From positions 1-53,193 of the forward strand of contig JAUVJI010000010.1 in NCBI GenBank assembly GCA_030596605.1: a stretch of DNA of 53,193 nt. The letters are read 5' to 3'. Below are positions 9,369 to 17,212 of this stretch, piece by piece. Numbering within the stretch: the stretch's first letter is position 1; every line of letters starts with the position of its first letter. The position numbers and the translations under genes are program-made. This DNA comes from Bacteroidales bacterium (GTDB taxonomy: Bacteria; Bacteroidota; Bacteroidia; Bacteroidales; JAADJA01). The notes beneath the pieces were generated by a model that saw only the letters and a list, made by a program, of their open reading frames with translations, was not told the DNA's origin and ran no database searches.

Positions 9369-10092
9369 AAACAAAAAATTGCCTTATTCCTAATTCAGAA
9401 ATAAAAGTTTTCTGAAAAACTTTTATAAACCATTCTCCAAAATTCTGCAAAAATTCAGGACCAACCGGAATTAATACAGTGCCTTTATGCAAAATTAACT
9501 TCCAGCCTGTTTTTTTAAGCATGGCCTTGACTTCAGATGATCGCAAAAAACGGTGAGGGCCTTCTCCGTGTCCGCCAAAAAGTTTTGTAAAAGCCCTGTA
9601 GGGGATTTCACTGGTAAGAGGCGGGCAGCTTAAAACCATTCGGGCATCTTCGGTAGAAACCCTGTTTAATTCGTTTAAAAAGTGTATTGGATCAGCAACA
9701 TGTTCCAGCGTTTCCAATGTAATTATCCTGTTAAAAGTTTTGTTTTCGAAAGGAAGTTCTGAATAGGTGGTTATCTTAACCTGCTTTACTTCTGGCCTCA
9801 CCTTGTCTGCCACATTCATCAATCCTTGTGATATTTCGGCATTGATAACCGATACACTTGAATTTTCTTTGGTTATAAAATCGTTTGCTTCGCAATCACG
9901 GCTTGAGACATTGAGGACTTGAAGATTATCTGATAAATTCAAATATTGTGTGCTTTCAATAAAACGTTGGTTGTGTGCCTTGCTTACCCTTTCGTTCTCT
10001 TTTATATAAATATCAGCCACACTATCCCAGTGATGCTCTACATCTGTATCATTCCATGTGTTCTTATGATCTGTATTCGAATAGTCTCTCAT
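9355..10092 (-). CDS. Class I SAM-dependent methyltransferase with atypical motif I
   Basis: This 245-residue protein has the overall plan of a Methyltransf_11/25 enzyme. Strand 1 is at residues 58-62, an acidic residue Glu86 sits after strand 2, ELPFENKTFNRIITLETLEH at about 112-131 matches the motif around strand 4, and VLSCPP follows on strand 5. The glycine-rich SAM loop, normally D-x-G-x-G-x-G, reads VLNVSSRDCEAND at 59-71 and has no glycine. The enzyme may bind SAM in an altered way or may have lost activity. The C-terminal GGHGEGPHRFLRSSEV segment is like that of glycan-cluster methyltransferases. Its 3' end overlaps the FrhB-like gene. Sugar or lipid methylation is likely if it is active. 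Confidence 0.8.
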   Translation of the reverse strand: MRDYSNTDHKNTWNDTDVEHHWDSVADIYIKENERVSKAHNQRFIESTQYLNLSDNLQVLNVSSRDCEANDFITKENSSVSVINAEISQGLMNVADKVRPEVKQVKITTYSELPFENKTFNRIITLETLEHVADPIHFLNELNRVSTEDARMVLSCPPLTSEIPYRAFTKLFGGHGEGPHRFLRSSEVKAMLKKTGWKLILHKGTVLIPVGPEFLQNFGEWFIKVFQKTFISELGIRQFFVCEKY

Positions 10093-10128
10093 TTAATCCG
10101 AAAAGTATAAAATGATCAATAATATTTT

Positions 10129-10995
10129 TTATTGACTTCTCCTGTTGAGCATAGAAATCTGATCAGCAATTAAACCGATAAAAAACAGGAACATTCCAAG
10201 TGTTGTAAGTAAAATAGCGCTGTTTGAAAACCTGGAAGCGATTATATAGCCATAAACGCCAAACGATAATCCAATTAAAATGAAAATCACACTAGCCGGG
10301 AAAAATATTTTCAATGGATTAAAAAGCATGATGATCCGGAAGATAAGCAACATTGTTTTGGTGCCATCCTTTGCAAATTTGACATTGCTCTTTCTCCCAA
10401 CCCTCTCATTCACTTTAATAGGAAAAGTTCCAATAGTAAAACCTTCTTTCAGGAAGGCCAGGGTAGAAGTTGTAGAAAAAGAAAATCCATTGGGCATTAG
10501 ATGGAGCATACCATAAATAATATTTCGCCCGAAACCTCTAAATCCTGAGTTATAATCAGGCAGCTTTTGTTCAACCATGTATTCCCCTACCCATTTTATT
10601 AACTTCTTACCCGACTGCCTGTTTTTTACCTGGAATGAATCTGACGACCTTTCTCCGATAACCATATCAAAATCATCCAGCATATCAATAATTTTTTGAA
10701 TGTTATCAGGATCATGCTGGCCATCACTGTCGAGAATAACAATTTTATCTCCGCTTGCTTTTCTGATTCCTGTTTTTAAGGCCGCACCATAACCTTTATT
10801 TACATTGTGCCGGTAGAGTTTTACCGGAAACTCCCTAATTATATCAGCTGTTTTATCGGTAGAGCCATCATCAATATAAATTACCTCATACTTTGCATGG
10901 AAATTTAAATTGATCAGTTTTTCAAGCCCGAATCTAATAGCACCTTCTTCGTTGTATGCTGGAATAATAATGCTGGTTTTATACGATGTATCCAT
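10129..10995 (-). CDS. GT2 family polyprenyl-phosphate glycosyltransferase (DPM1/GtrB-like)
   Basis: This 288-residue protein has a GT-A domain with IIIPAYNEE at 9-17, the nucleotide-binding DDGS at 42-45, and the metal-binding DSDGQHD at 89-95. Two C-terminal membrane helices follow at about 232-251 and 257-277. This is the layout of dolichyl/undecaprenyl-phosphate mannose, glucose or aminoarabinose synthases. They move a sugar from a nucleotide donor onto a polyprenyl phosphate at the inner face of the membrane. The product would feed GT-C enzymes acting outside. Two candidate GT-C proteins flank it in the same cluster (4407-6041 and 11051-12475), which fits a complete donor-plus-transferase pathway. 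Sugar identity cannot be told from sequence. Confidence 0.9.
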   Translation of the reverse strand: MDTSYKTSIIIPAYNEEGAIRFGLEKLINLNFHAKYEVIYIDDGSTDKTADIIREFPVKLYRHNVNKGYGAALKTGIRKASGDKIVILDSDGQHDPDNIQKIIDMLDDFDMVIGERSSDSFQVKNRQSGKKLIKWVGEYMVEQKLPDYNSGFRGFGRNIIYGMLHLMPNGFSFSTTSTLAFLKEGFTIGTFPIKVNERVGRKSNVKFAKDGTKTMLLIFRIIMLFNPLKIFFPASVIFILIGLSFGVYGYIIASRFSNSAILLTTLGMFLFFIGLIADQISMLNRRSQ

Positions 10996-11050
10996 TAATA
11001 CTTGTTTGCGTTATTTAATTTTCAAAATAACAAATTATAACCTTGCCAAT

Positions 11051-12475
11051 TTACTCTTTTGAATAATAGTCAGGAACAATTTCATAAATACCCTTTCTTG
11101 CTTTTTGATAATCCGGTTTCTCAAGCAGTTGGTAGAAATCATGTGTATGATGTTTTTTAAGAAAAACAGCCCAATAGGCTTTTTTTGTCATGGAATCATA
11201 ATGAATTATTCCTTTTCGATATTGATAAGTTTGGAAAAGGTTTACAAAAATTAGAAATCCAACGATAGAAAGAGTAATAATTTTAACAGGTAGTTTGCTT
11301 TTCATTGCAGCTGTTAGAGATGCCGCAATCGGTATTGCCATAACACCATACATATCAATATATGACCGTATACTAAACCCCCCTCCAAACCACCAACTCC
11401 ACCATGATGAAAGAATAAACACCATCCCCAGAAAATATAATAAAACAGGTATAAATAGCGCTTTTCTGCCTCTGGCTAAAAAGACCAAGCCAGTCAATGC
11501 AAAAATCATAATTGGCGTATATAATAACCAGCCTTTTCTATAGCTAAACCACTGATTAATGATTTGAGGGTTATTAAAATAAAAACTTGAACCACTCTTT
11601 TCATAAGAATTGAAAAATATTGAACCGGAAATATCATACCAGTATAGAAACTGTGGTAGCCAAATTAAAATAAATGAACCGGCCATAATAATAACCAGTT
11701 TATAAGATCTAGTGAAAAACCTTATCCTTTGATTCATATCCTTAAAAGAGGTTATACCCCAAAAAAACAAGATCAATAAAACAAGTATGTTTGTTGGCCT
11801 TATCAGGGTAATTAAACCAGCAAGAAAACCAACCCAAAAGCTATTCATAAATTTGGGTTTTTCGTACCATTTTGAGACAAAGTATAAATATATTGAAATA
11901 AGCCCAAATTCATAAGAATGTGGCATGGGAGCTTCTTTTGTTAAGTAAACAGTTAGATTTGTCCCGAGCCCGATTATAAGAAGGGTTATTAATGTTACAG
12001 TGTTATTGAAATATTTTAGTAATAGCTTCCTCAGAAAAAAAAGTCCCATCAAGGCATAAGCCAGACTGCTAAACATCAAGGCAAATTTATAGGGCAAGGA
12101 ATACCCATTAGCGTCATAACCCAGAGGAGGGGCCAAAGAATGTGCAATCATAAAAAAGGGAGAGTAGGCAATGGACATTCCAAAAGTGGTAATAACTGTT
12201 CTTATTCCTTTTGGTGAAGGTATAAACCAAATATGGTTAATATTTTTTTCATAGATTTTATCTACATACTCAAAAGAAAGGTCATTATGAATTACGATAG
12301 CAGGCAAATACACATAATAAAGCTTGATATCATTAATAATTACTCGATCATCTTTTTCCCAATACCTAGTATTAAAGTTTACAACTATTATATAGATTGC
12401 AATTATTGCAATTGCCAAATATGATAGAGAATTTTGTATTTTTTTATTTTGAAAAAAATGACTGATTTTATTCAT
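11051..12475 (-). CDS. Multi-spanning membrane protein, GT39/GT83-like glycosyltransferase candidate
   Basis: About 474 residues with ten or more membrane helices. The first periplasmic loop carries NTRYWEKDDRVIINDIKLYY, with several acidic residues where GT-C enzymes keep their catalytic Asp. A second loop has TKEAPMPHSYEFGL, typical of ArnT/PMT-like proteins. The C-terminal soluble tail is short. I use the ATG at 12475; a TTG one codon earlier is also possible. It heads the minus-strand glycan run, and a good -7 box sits 14 bases upstream. Function as a sugar transferase using the lipid donor made by the next gene is inferred from topology and context, not from a specific family match. Confidence 0.75.
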   Translation of the reverse strand: MNKISHFFQNKKIQNSLSYLAIAIIAIYIIVVNFNTRYWEKDDRVIINDIKLYYVYLPAIVIHNDLSFEYVDKIYEKNINHIWFIPSPKGIRTVITTFGMSIAYSPFFMIAHSLAPPLGYDANGYSLPYKFALMFSSLAYALMGLFFLRKLLLKYFNNTVTLITLLIIGLGTNLTVYLTKEAPMPHSYEFGLISIYLYFVSKWYEKPKFMNSFWVGFLAGLITLIRPTNILVLLILFFWGITSFKDMNQRIRFFTRSYKLVIIMAGSFILIWLPQFLYWYDISGSIFFNSYEKSGSSFYFNNPQIINQWFSYRKGWLLYTPIMIFALTGLVFLARGRKALFIPVLLYFLGMVFILSSWWSWWFGGGFSIRSYIDMYGVMAIPIAASLTAAMKSKLPVKIITLSIVGFLIFVNLFQTYQYRKGIIHYDSMTKKAYWAVFLKKHHTHDFYQLLEKPDYQKARKGIYEIVPDYYSKE

Positions 12476-12489
12476 CAATAAAATTTTGG

Positions 12490-12497
12490 CAAAGATA
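12490..12497 (-). promoter_or_regulatory. -7 box TATCTTTG for the glycan cluster
   Basis: On the minus strand TATCTTTG then CC matches the Bacteroidota -7 consensus. The start codon of the first cluster gene lies 14 bases downstream, so the leader would be very short. No convincing -33 element was found. This may be the main promoter of the 1280-12475 run, since most gaps inside it are under 100 bases. Confidence 0.5.
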
Positions 12498-12596
12498 CTA
12501 TACTTTTATTTAGCTTTTGTTTTGAAATGCTTAGCATTATTGGAAAACAGGATAAGGTTTATTGGAGAATCGATAGTTCAAAAAAAGTTATGACAT

Positions 12597-14897
12597 CTAA
12601 AATTCTTCTTCCAGATCAAATACATTTTTATTCTTTGTGGCATTGAATTTTTCACAATCAATTTCTACTGTTAACTCCTTTAATGGTTTTTCAAAATCTT
12701 CCTGTGAAATGTTAAGTGTAGAATCGGCATAGATTTTTTTTATATACAAAGCCCAAATGGGTAATGCCATATTTGCTCCCTGTCCCAGGTAAAGCGTTCT
12801 GAAGTGAGCAGCCCTGTCTTCACAACCCACCCAAACACCTGTAGTTAAGTCGGGGGTCAATCCCATAAACCAGCCATCAGAATGGTTGTTGGTGGTGCCA
12901 GTTTTCCCGGCAATCGGATTTTCCAGTTTATATGTTAATCGCAACCTTATACCGGTACCATATCGAACAACACCTTTCATCAATTCCAACATTAGAAATG
13001 CTGTTTCTTCACTCATGGCTTCATTTTGTTTTGGTATAAAGGCTTCTAAAAGGTTGCCATTTTTATCTTCAATATGTGTAATAAATATTGGTTCGATATA
13101 AACTCCCTTATTGGTAAATGTGTTCATTGCTCCGGTCATTTCATAGGGTGACAAATCTGAAGACCCTAAAACGATTGCCGGAACAGGATCGAGAAAGCTG
13201 GTAACGCCCATATTTCTTACAACCTTAACAATTGATTGTGGAGAAAAACGTTTGATGAGATGCCCTGATATCCAGTTGTTAGAAGTTGCCAGGGCGTATT
13301 GTAACGTTATTTCAAGGCCTTTGTCTTTTGAGTTTGAATTTTTGGGTTCCCATGTATCACCATTGTCAAGATAAATAATGGGTTGAATATTTGGGAACAT
13401 AGTACAGGGAGATAGTCCGTTTTGCATGGCAAGGGTGTAAAGAAAAGGCTTAAAAGTTGAACCAACCTGCCGGGCACCTTGTGTTACATGATCGTATTGA
13501 AAATGTTTATAGTTAATTCCACCTACATAGGCTTTAACATATCCCGTTGATGGCTCCATTGACATTAATCCGGCTTGCAGGAAAAATTTATAATAATGGA
13601 TGGAGTCCATTGGAGTCATTATAGTATCAATTTCACCGTCCCATGAAAACACCCTCATAGGTATTGGTGTATTAAAACTAAGATTTATGGAATCAGAAGA
13701 AACATTGGCAGCTTTCAGTTTGCGATACCTTTCAGACCTTCGTTTGGCCCGGTTCATTATTTTCTTAATTTTTTCAGAGGCATTTTTTTCGAAATAGAAA
13801 GGAGCATTCGTATGTCCTTTCCAGTGCTTAAAAAAAGTGGGTTGAAGGTAAAGTGCTAAATGTTCATAAACAGCATCTTCGGCATATTGTTGTAATTTGG
13901 AGTCAAGTGTCGTATAAATTTTCAAGCCATCCTTATAAAGATTATAAGGAGTTCCATCCGGTTTAAAATGTTTACTACACCATTTCTTTAACTTGCCTCG
14001 CAAGTATTCCCTAAAATAAGTTGCCTGCCCGGAGATATGATCCTGACGGCCAAATTTCGACATGTCGACCGGTATTTGAATTGCTGTATCATATTGCACA
14101 GAAGAAATGTATCCATATTTCAACATTTGTCTAAGAACAACATTTCGTCTGAAGCGAACAGTGTCAGGCCTTCGTACCGGATTATACAATGCCGGGTTTT
14201 TCAACATTCCCACCAACAATGCTGCTTCGTCCAACTTCAGGGAATCCGGGGATGTATCAAAATAAATTTTAGCCGCAGACTTAATTCCAACAGCATTATT
14301 GACAAAATCAAACTTATTAAGGTACAGGGCTATGATTTCATCTTTTGAATATCGCTGCTCGAGTTTGGTAGCAATTACCCATTCGTTTAACTTTTGTAAA
14401 ATTCTTTTGGCTTTTGAGTCAGGCCTTTCATGAAAAAGAAGTTTGGCAAATTGCTGGGTAATTGTACTTCCCCCTCCCCTGTTTTGGCCGGTTACAGCGC
14501 CATAAACGGCCCTGATCAATGCCCGGAAGTCAATACCCGAATGGCTGTAATACCGAATATCCTCAGTTGCAAGTAATGCATGTACCAGGTTGGAATCTAA
14601 TTCGGAAAACCGGGAGTCGGATCTGTTTTCAATGTAATATTTTCCAAGAAGTACATCATCAGCGGTATAAATTTCAGAAGCAAGAGAGCTCTTTGGATTT
14701 TCTATTTCCTCAAATGTTGGCATGTATCCCAGCTTGCCTTTTGAAATAAGTCCAAACAGTAAAACCGTAAAAAGGATAACAGATACAAGTATTAACCAAA
14801 AGATAACCACATATCTGTTGTATTTTTTCTTTGAAACTTCAGTTGTTACAGTTTTATTTTTTTCGTCAGAAATATTATTACTGAAATCTTCCTGCAT
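12597..14897 (-). CDS. Class A penicillin-binding protein (PBP1A-like transglycosylase/transpeptidase)
   Basis: This 766-residue protein has a cytoplasmic tail, one membrane helix at about 29-51, a GT51 glycosyltransferase domain at about 85-260, and a penicillin-binding transpeptidase domain at about 440-735. GT51 marks are TEDIRYYSHSGID with catalytic Glu112 and GGGSTITQQFAK at 141-152. Transpeptidase marks are the S480-TFK motif, SNN at 539-541 and KTGTT at 665-669. It polymerises and cross-links peptidoglycan at the inner membrane's outer face. Length and domain order match Bacteroidota PBP1A. All catalytic residues appear intact. It lies 121 bases upstream of the glycan run, on the same strand, but the gap and the -7 box there suggest separate transcription. 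Confidence 0.95.
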   Translation of the reverse strand: MQEDFSNNISDEKNKTVTTEVSKKKYNRYVVIFWLILVSVILFTVLLFGLISKGKLGYMPTFEEIENPKSSLASEIYTADDVLLGKYYIENRSDSRFSELDSNLVHALLATEDIRYYSHSGIDFRALIRAVYGAVTGQNRGGGSTITQQFAKLLFHERPDSKAKRILQKLNEWVIATKLEQRYSKDEIIALYLNKFDFVNNAVGIKSAAKIYFDTSPDSLKLDEAALLVGMLKNPALYNPVRRPDTVRFRRNVVLRQMLKYGYISSVQYDTAIQIPVDMSKFGRQDHISGQATYFREYLRGKLKKWCSKHFKPDGTPYNLYKDGLKIYTTLDSKLQQYAEDAVYEHLALYLQPTFFKHWKGHTNAPFYFEKNASEKIKKIMNRAKRRSERYRKLKAANVSSDSINLSFNTPIPMRVFSWDGEIDTIMTPMDSIHYYKFFLQAGLMSMEPSTGYVKAYVGGINYKHFQYDHVTQGARQVGSTFKPFLYTLAMQNGLSPCTMFPNIQPIIYLDNGDTWEPKNSNSKDKGLEITLQYALATSNNWISGHLIKRFSPQSIVKVVRNMGVTSFLDPVPAIVLGSSDLSPYEMTGAMNTFTNKGVYIEPIFITHIEDKNGNLLEAFIPKQNEAMSEETAFLMLELMKGVVRYGTGIRLRLTYKLENPIAGKTGTTNNHSDGWFMGLTPDLTTGVWVGCEDRAAHFRTLYLGQGANMALPIWALYIKKIYADSTLNISQEDFEKPLKELTVEIDCEKFNATKNKNVFDLEEEF

Positions 14898-14963
14898 TTT
14901 GTTAAATCTGCTTAATATTTATCCAATAAACTTTAAAAGTATAAAATTATTATAGTTAAGACA

Positions 14964-16202
14964 TCAAGCCTGTAATTCTTTCCTTAACATATTCAATGCT
15001 GTCATAGCAGTTTTTTTGATATTTCTCTCTCTGTGATCACCCATCATAAATTTCTTTGAAATTATTTTTGTGGGGGTTGCTATGGCTATCCAGGTAGTAC
15101 CTACGGGTTTATCTTCCGTACCCCCTCCCGGACCAGCTATCCCTGATGTTGCAATTGTGTAATCCGTCCTCATTTTATTTTTTATACCCATCGCCATTTC
15201 TTTTACTACTGGTTCACTCACGGCTCCGAAATTAATCAAGCTTTGATGTTGTACACCAAGCAATGATTCCTTTATTTCATTTGAATATGCTACCACTGAT
15301 CCTTTAAAATAATCTGAGCTTCCTGCCACAGAGGTGATCAGGTGAGCGATATAACCTCCGGTGCAACTTTCAGCAGTCGAAACAGTCAGGTTCTTTTCCC
15401 TTAACATATTTCCAACTATTTCATACAGCCGGTCATTATCATATCCGAATATTATACCTGGAATGATTTTTTTTAAAGTTGTTATCTCATTAATTATTTG
15501 TCTTTCTAACTCCGGCTCCTTTCTCCCTGTAGCAGATAATCTTAATCTTACAGTTCCGGGACTTGGCAGGTAGGCCAGTTTAATATTTCCGGGAAGATTA
15601 TCTTCCCATGATTCGATTTTCTTTGCAAGTAATGATTCCGGGAGGCCTTGTGTCAGAATTGTTTTATGTACAATTGCTCCAGGTGAAAAAAGTTTCAATA
15701 GTTCAGGAATGATATAGTCTTTCACCATCTGTTTCATTTCATAAGGAACACCAGGCATTGAAACATAGATTACTTTTTCTTTTTCAAACCATAGGCCGGG
15801 AGCAGTCCCGTGTATGTTTTCAATCGGTATGCAACTTTCCGGAACTTCTGCTTGTTTTTTGTTTAATTCTCCAATCTTAAAACCACGTTTTTTGAACAGA
15901 TTTTTGATATTCTCATAAACCGAACTCTCAAAAATAAGTTTTGTACCAAAGTATTCGCAAAGGGCTGCTTTGGTAATATCATCTTTTGTAGGACCAAGGC
16001 CACCTGTTATCAATATAATATAAGCTCGCTCACTTGCTTCTTTCAGGGCAGATAGAATTTGAATTTTCTCGTCGGCTATGGTATTAATCCTGGAAATTTT
16101 AATTCCTGCATTATTAAATTGCTCTGAAATCCAGGATGCGTTGGTATTAACCACCTGCCCAATTAATAATTCATCGCCAATTGATATTATTTCTGCTGTC
16201 AC
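14964..16202 (-). CDS. cinA: CinA: nicotinamide-nucleotide amidohydrolase / ADP-ribose pyrophosphatase
   Basis: This 412-residue protein is the full two-domain CinA. The N-terminal MoaB/Mog-like domain shows ISIGDELLIGQVVNTNASW near the start and ITGGLGPTKDD at about 65-75. The C-terminal PncC-type deamidase shows VSTAESCTGGYIAHLI, with the catalytic Ser in AESCTGG, and TSGIAGPGGGTEDKPVGT. CinA recycles pyridine nucleotides by deamidating NMN to NaMN, and its N-domain hydrolyses ADP-ribose. The start is GTG at 16202: the protein aligns from its first residues with the family's TAEIISIGDELL beginning. It is divergent from the phosphorylase gene at 16256, with promoter-like boxes for both inside the 53-base gap. 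Confidence 0.95.
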   Translation of the reverse strand: MTAEIISIGDELLIGQVVNTNASWISEQFNNAGIKISRINTIADEKIQILSALKEASERAYIILITGGLGPTKDDITKAALCEYFGTKLIFESSVYENIKNLFKKRGFKIGELNKKQAEVPESCIPIENIHGTAPGLWFEKEKVIYVSMPGVPYEMKQMVKDYIIPELLKLFSPGAIVHKTILTQGLPESLLAKKIESWEDNLPGNIKLAYLPSPGTVRLRLSATGRKEPELERQIINEITTLKKIIPGIIFGYDNDRLYEIVGNMLREKNLTVSTAESCTGGYIAHLITSVAGSSDYFKGSVVAYSNEIKESLLGVQHQSLINFGAVSEPVVKEMAMGIKNKMRTDYTIATSGIAGPGGGTEDKPVGTTWIAIATPTKIISKKFMMGDHRERNIKKTAMTALNMLRKELQA

Positions 16203-16213
16203 TTAAGAATTCC

Positions 16214-16221
16214 TATATTTG
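16214..16221 (+). promoter_or_regulatory. -7 box TATATTTG for the phosphorylase gene
   Basis: TATATTTG then TAC fits TAnnTTTG and lies 35 bases before the ATG at 16256. There is no matching -33 TTG at 17-21 bases. It sits in the divergent cinA/phosphorylase gap. Confidence 0.4.
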
Positions 16222-16234
16222 TACTTTTTTTTGA

Positions 16235-16242
16235 CAAAATTA
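16235..16242 (-). promoter_or_regulatory. -7 box TAATTTTG for cinA
   Basis: The minus strand reads TAATTTTG here, 32 bases upstream of the cinA GTG. It is close to the plus-strand box at 16214-16221, so the two divergent genes probably share this short control region. Confidence 0.4.
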
Positions 16243-16255
16243 GGAATATTTATTC

Positions 16256-17137
16256 ATGGATGCAGGGAAATTTATACCACCGTCTGAGCTAATATTACAC
16301 CCTGACGGAAGTATTTATCACTTAAAAATTAAGCCGGATCAATTAGCTGATACAATTATTCTTGTAGGAGACCCTAATCGGGTAGAAATTATTTCAAACT
16401 ATTTTGATGAAATTGAATTTAAGGGAGCCAACAGGGAAATACATACACATACCGGTTTTTTAAATAAGAAGCGTTTAACTGTAATGTCGACGGGTATGGG
16501 TACCGATAATATTGACATTGTGATGAATGAACTGGATGCACTTGTAAATGTTGATTTGAAATCAAGAACTGTCAAAAAGCAACACAAGGATTTGGATATT
16601 ATCAGGCTTGGAACATCAGGCGCTATTCAGCCTGAGATTCCACTAAATGCATTTGTTTTATCAGAGTATGGCCTTGGGTTGGATGGATTGTTAAGTTTTT
16701 ATAATGACAGGGATAAAGTTATAGACAAGGAGATGACAGAGGCTTTTATTGAATATTCTGAATGGCCGGAAGACCTTCCTAAACCTTATGCTGTTCGTTC
16801 TGCTGAAAAATTGATAAATAAACTGGGAGAAGGATTTATTCATGGAATTACAGCTACTGCTCCAGGATTTTATGGCCCACAGGGAAGAATCCTCAGGCTT
16901 AAGCTCGCTTATCCTGATTTGATAAAAAAATTGGAGAATTTTAGATTTGAGACAATTAAAATTGTTAATTTTGAAATGGAAACATCAGCCTTGTTTGGGT
17001 TGGGCAAATTGCTCGGTCATAATACAATTACTGCATGTGTTGCTATTGCTAACAGGAAAAAACAAGAATATAACCAAAACTATAAAGAAGCAATTAATAA
17101 TCTGATTGAACTAATATTGACCAGGTTAACGGTTTAA
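16256..17137 (+). CDS. Nucleoside phosphorylase, uridine-phosphorylase-like
   Basis: This 293-residue protein belongs to the PNP/UDP phosphorylase superfamily. Visible blocks are IILVGDPNRVEIISNYFDE at about 34-52 (phosphate-binding GDPNR), MSTGMGTDNIDIVMNELDA at about 77-95, RLGTSGAIQPEIPLNAFV at about 116-133, and VNFEMETSALFGLGKLLG at about 240-257 with the EMET ribose-binding motif. It would cleave uridine or a related nucleoside with phosphate, giving base and ribose-1-phosphate in the cytoplasm for pyrimidine salvage. Length is somewhat above the E. coli Udp (253), as is usual for Bacteroidota homologues. Specificity between uridine and other nucleosides cannot be fixed by eye, so no symbol is given. 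It is monocistronic. Confidence 0.9.
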   Translation: MDAGKFIPPSELILHPDGSIYHLKIKPDQLADTIILVGDPNRVEIISNYFDEIEFKGANREIHTHTGFLNKKRLTVMSTGMGTDNIDIVMNELDALVNVDLKSRTVKKQHKDLDIIRLGTSGAIQPEIPLNAFVLSEYGLGLDGLLSFYNDRDKVIDKEMTEAFIEYSEWPEDLPKPYAVRSAEKLINKLGEGFIHGITATAPGFYGPQGRILRLKLAYPDLIKKLENFRFETIKIVNFEMETSALFGLGKLLGHNTITACVAIANRKKQEYNQNYKEAINNLIELILTRLTV

Positions 17138-17212
17138 TGCTTTGTTGGTTGAATAAAATTTGGATAATAGGTAAAAAATTTTTATCTTGCATTTGCGTTA
17201 ATTTAATATCTT

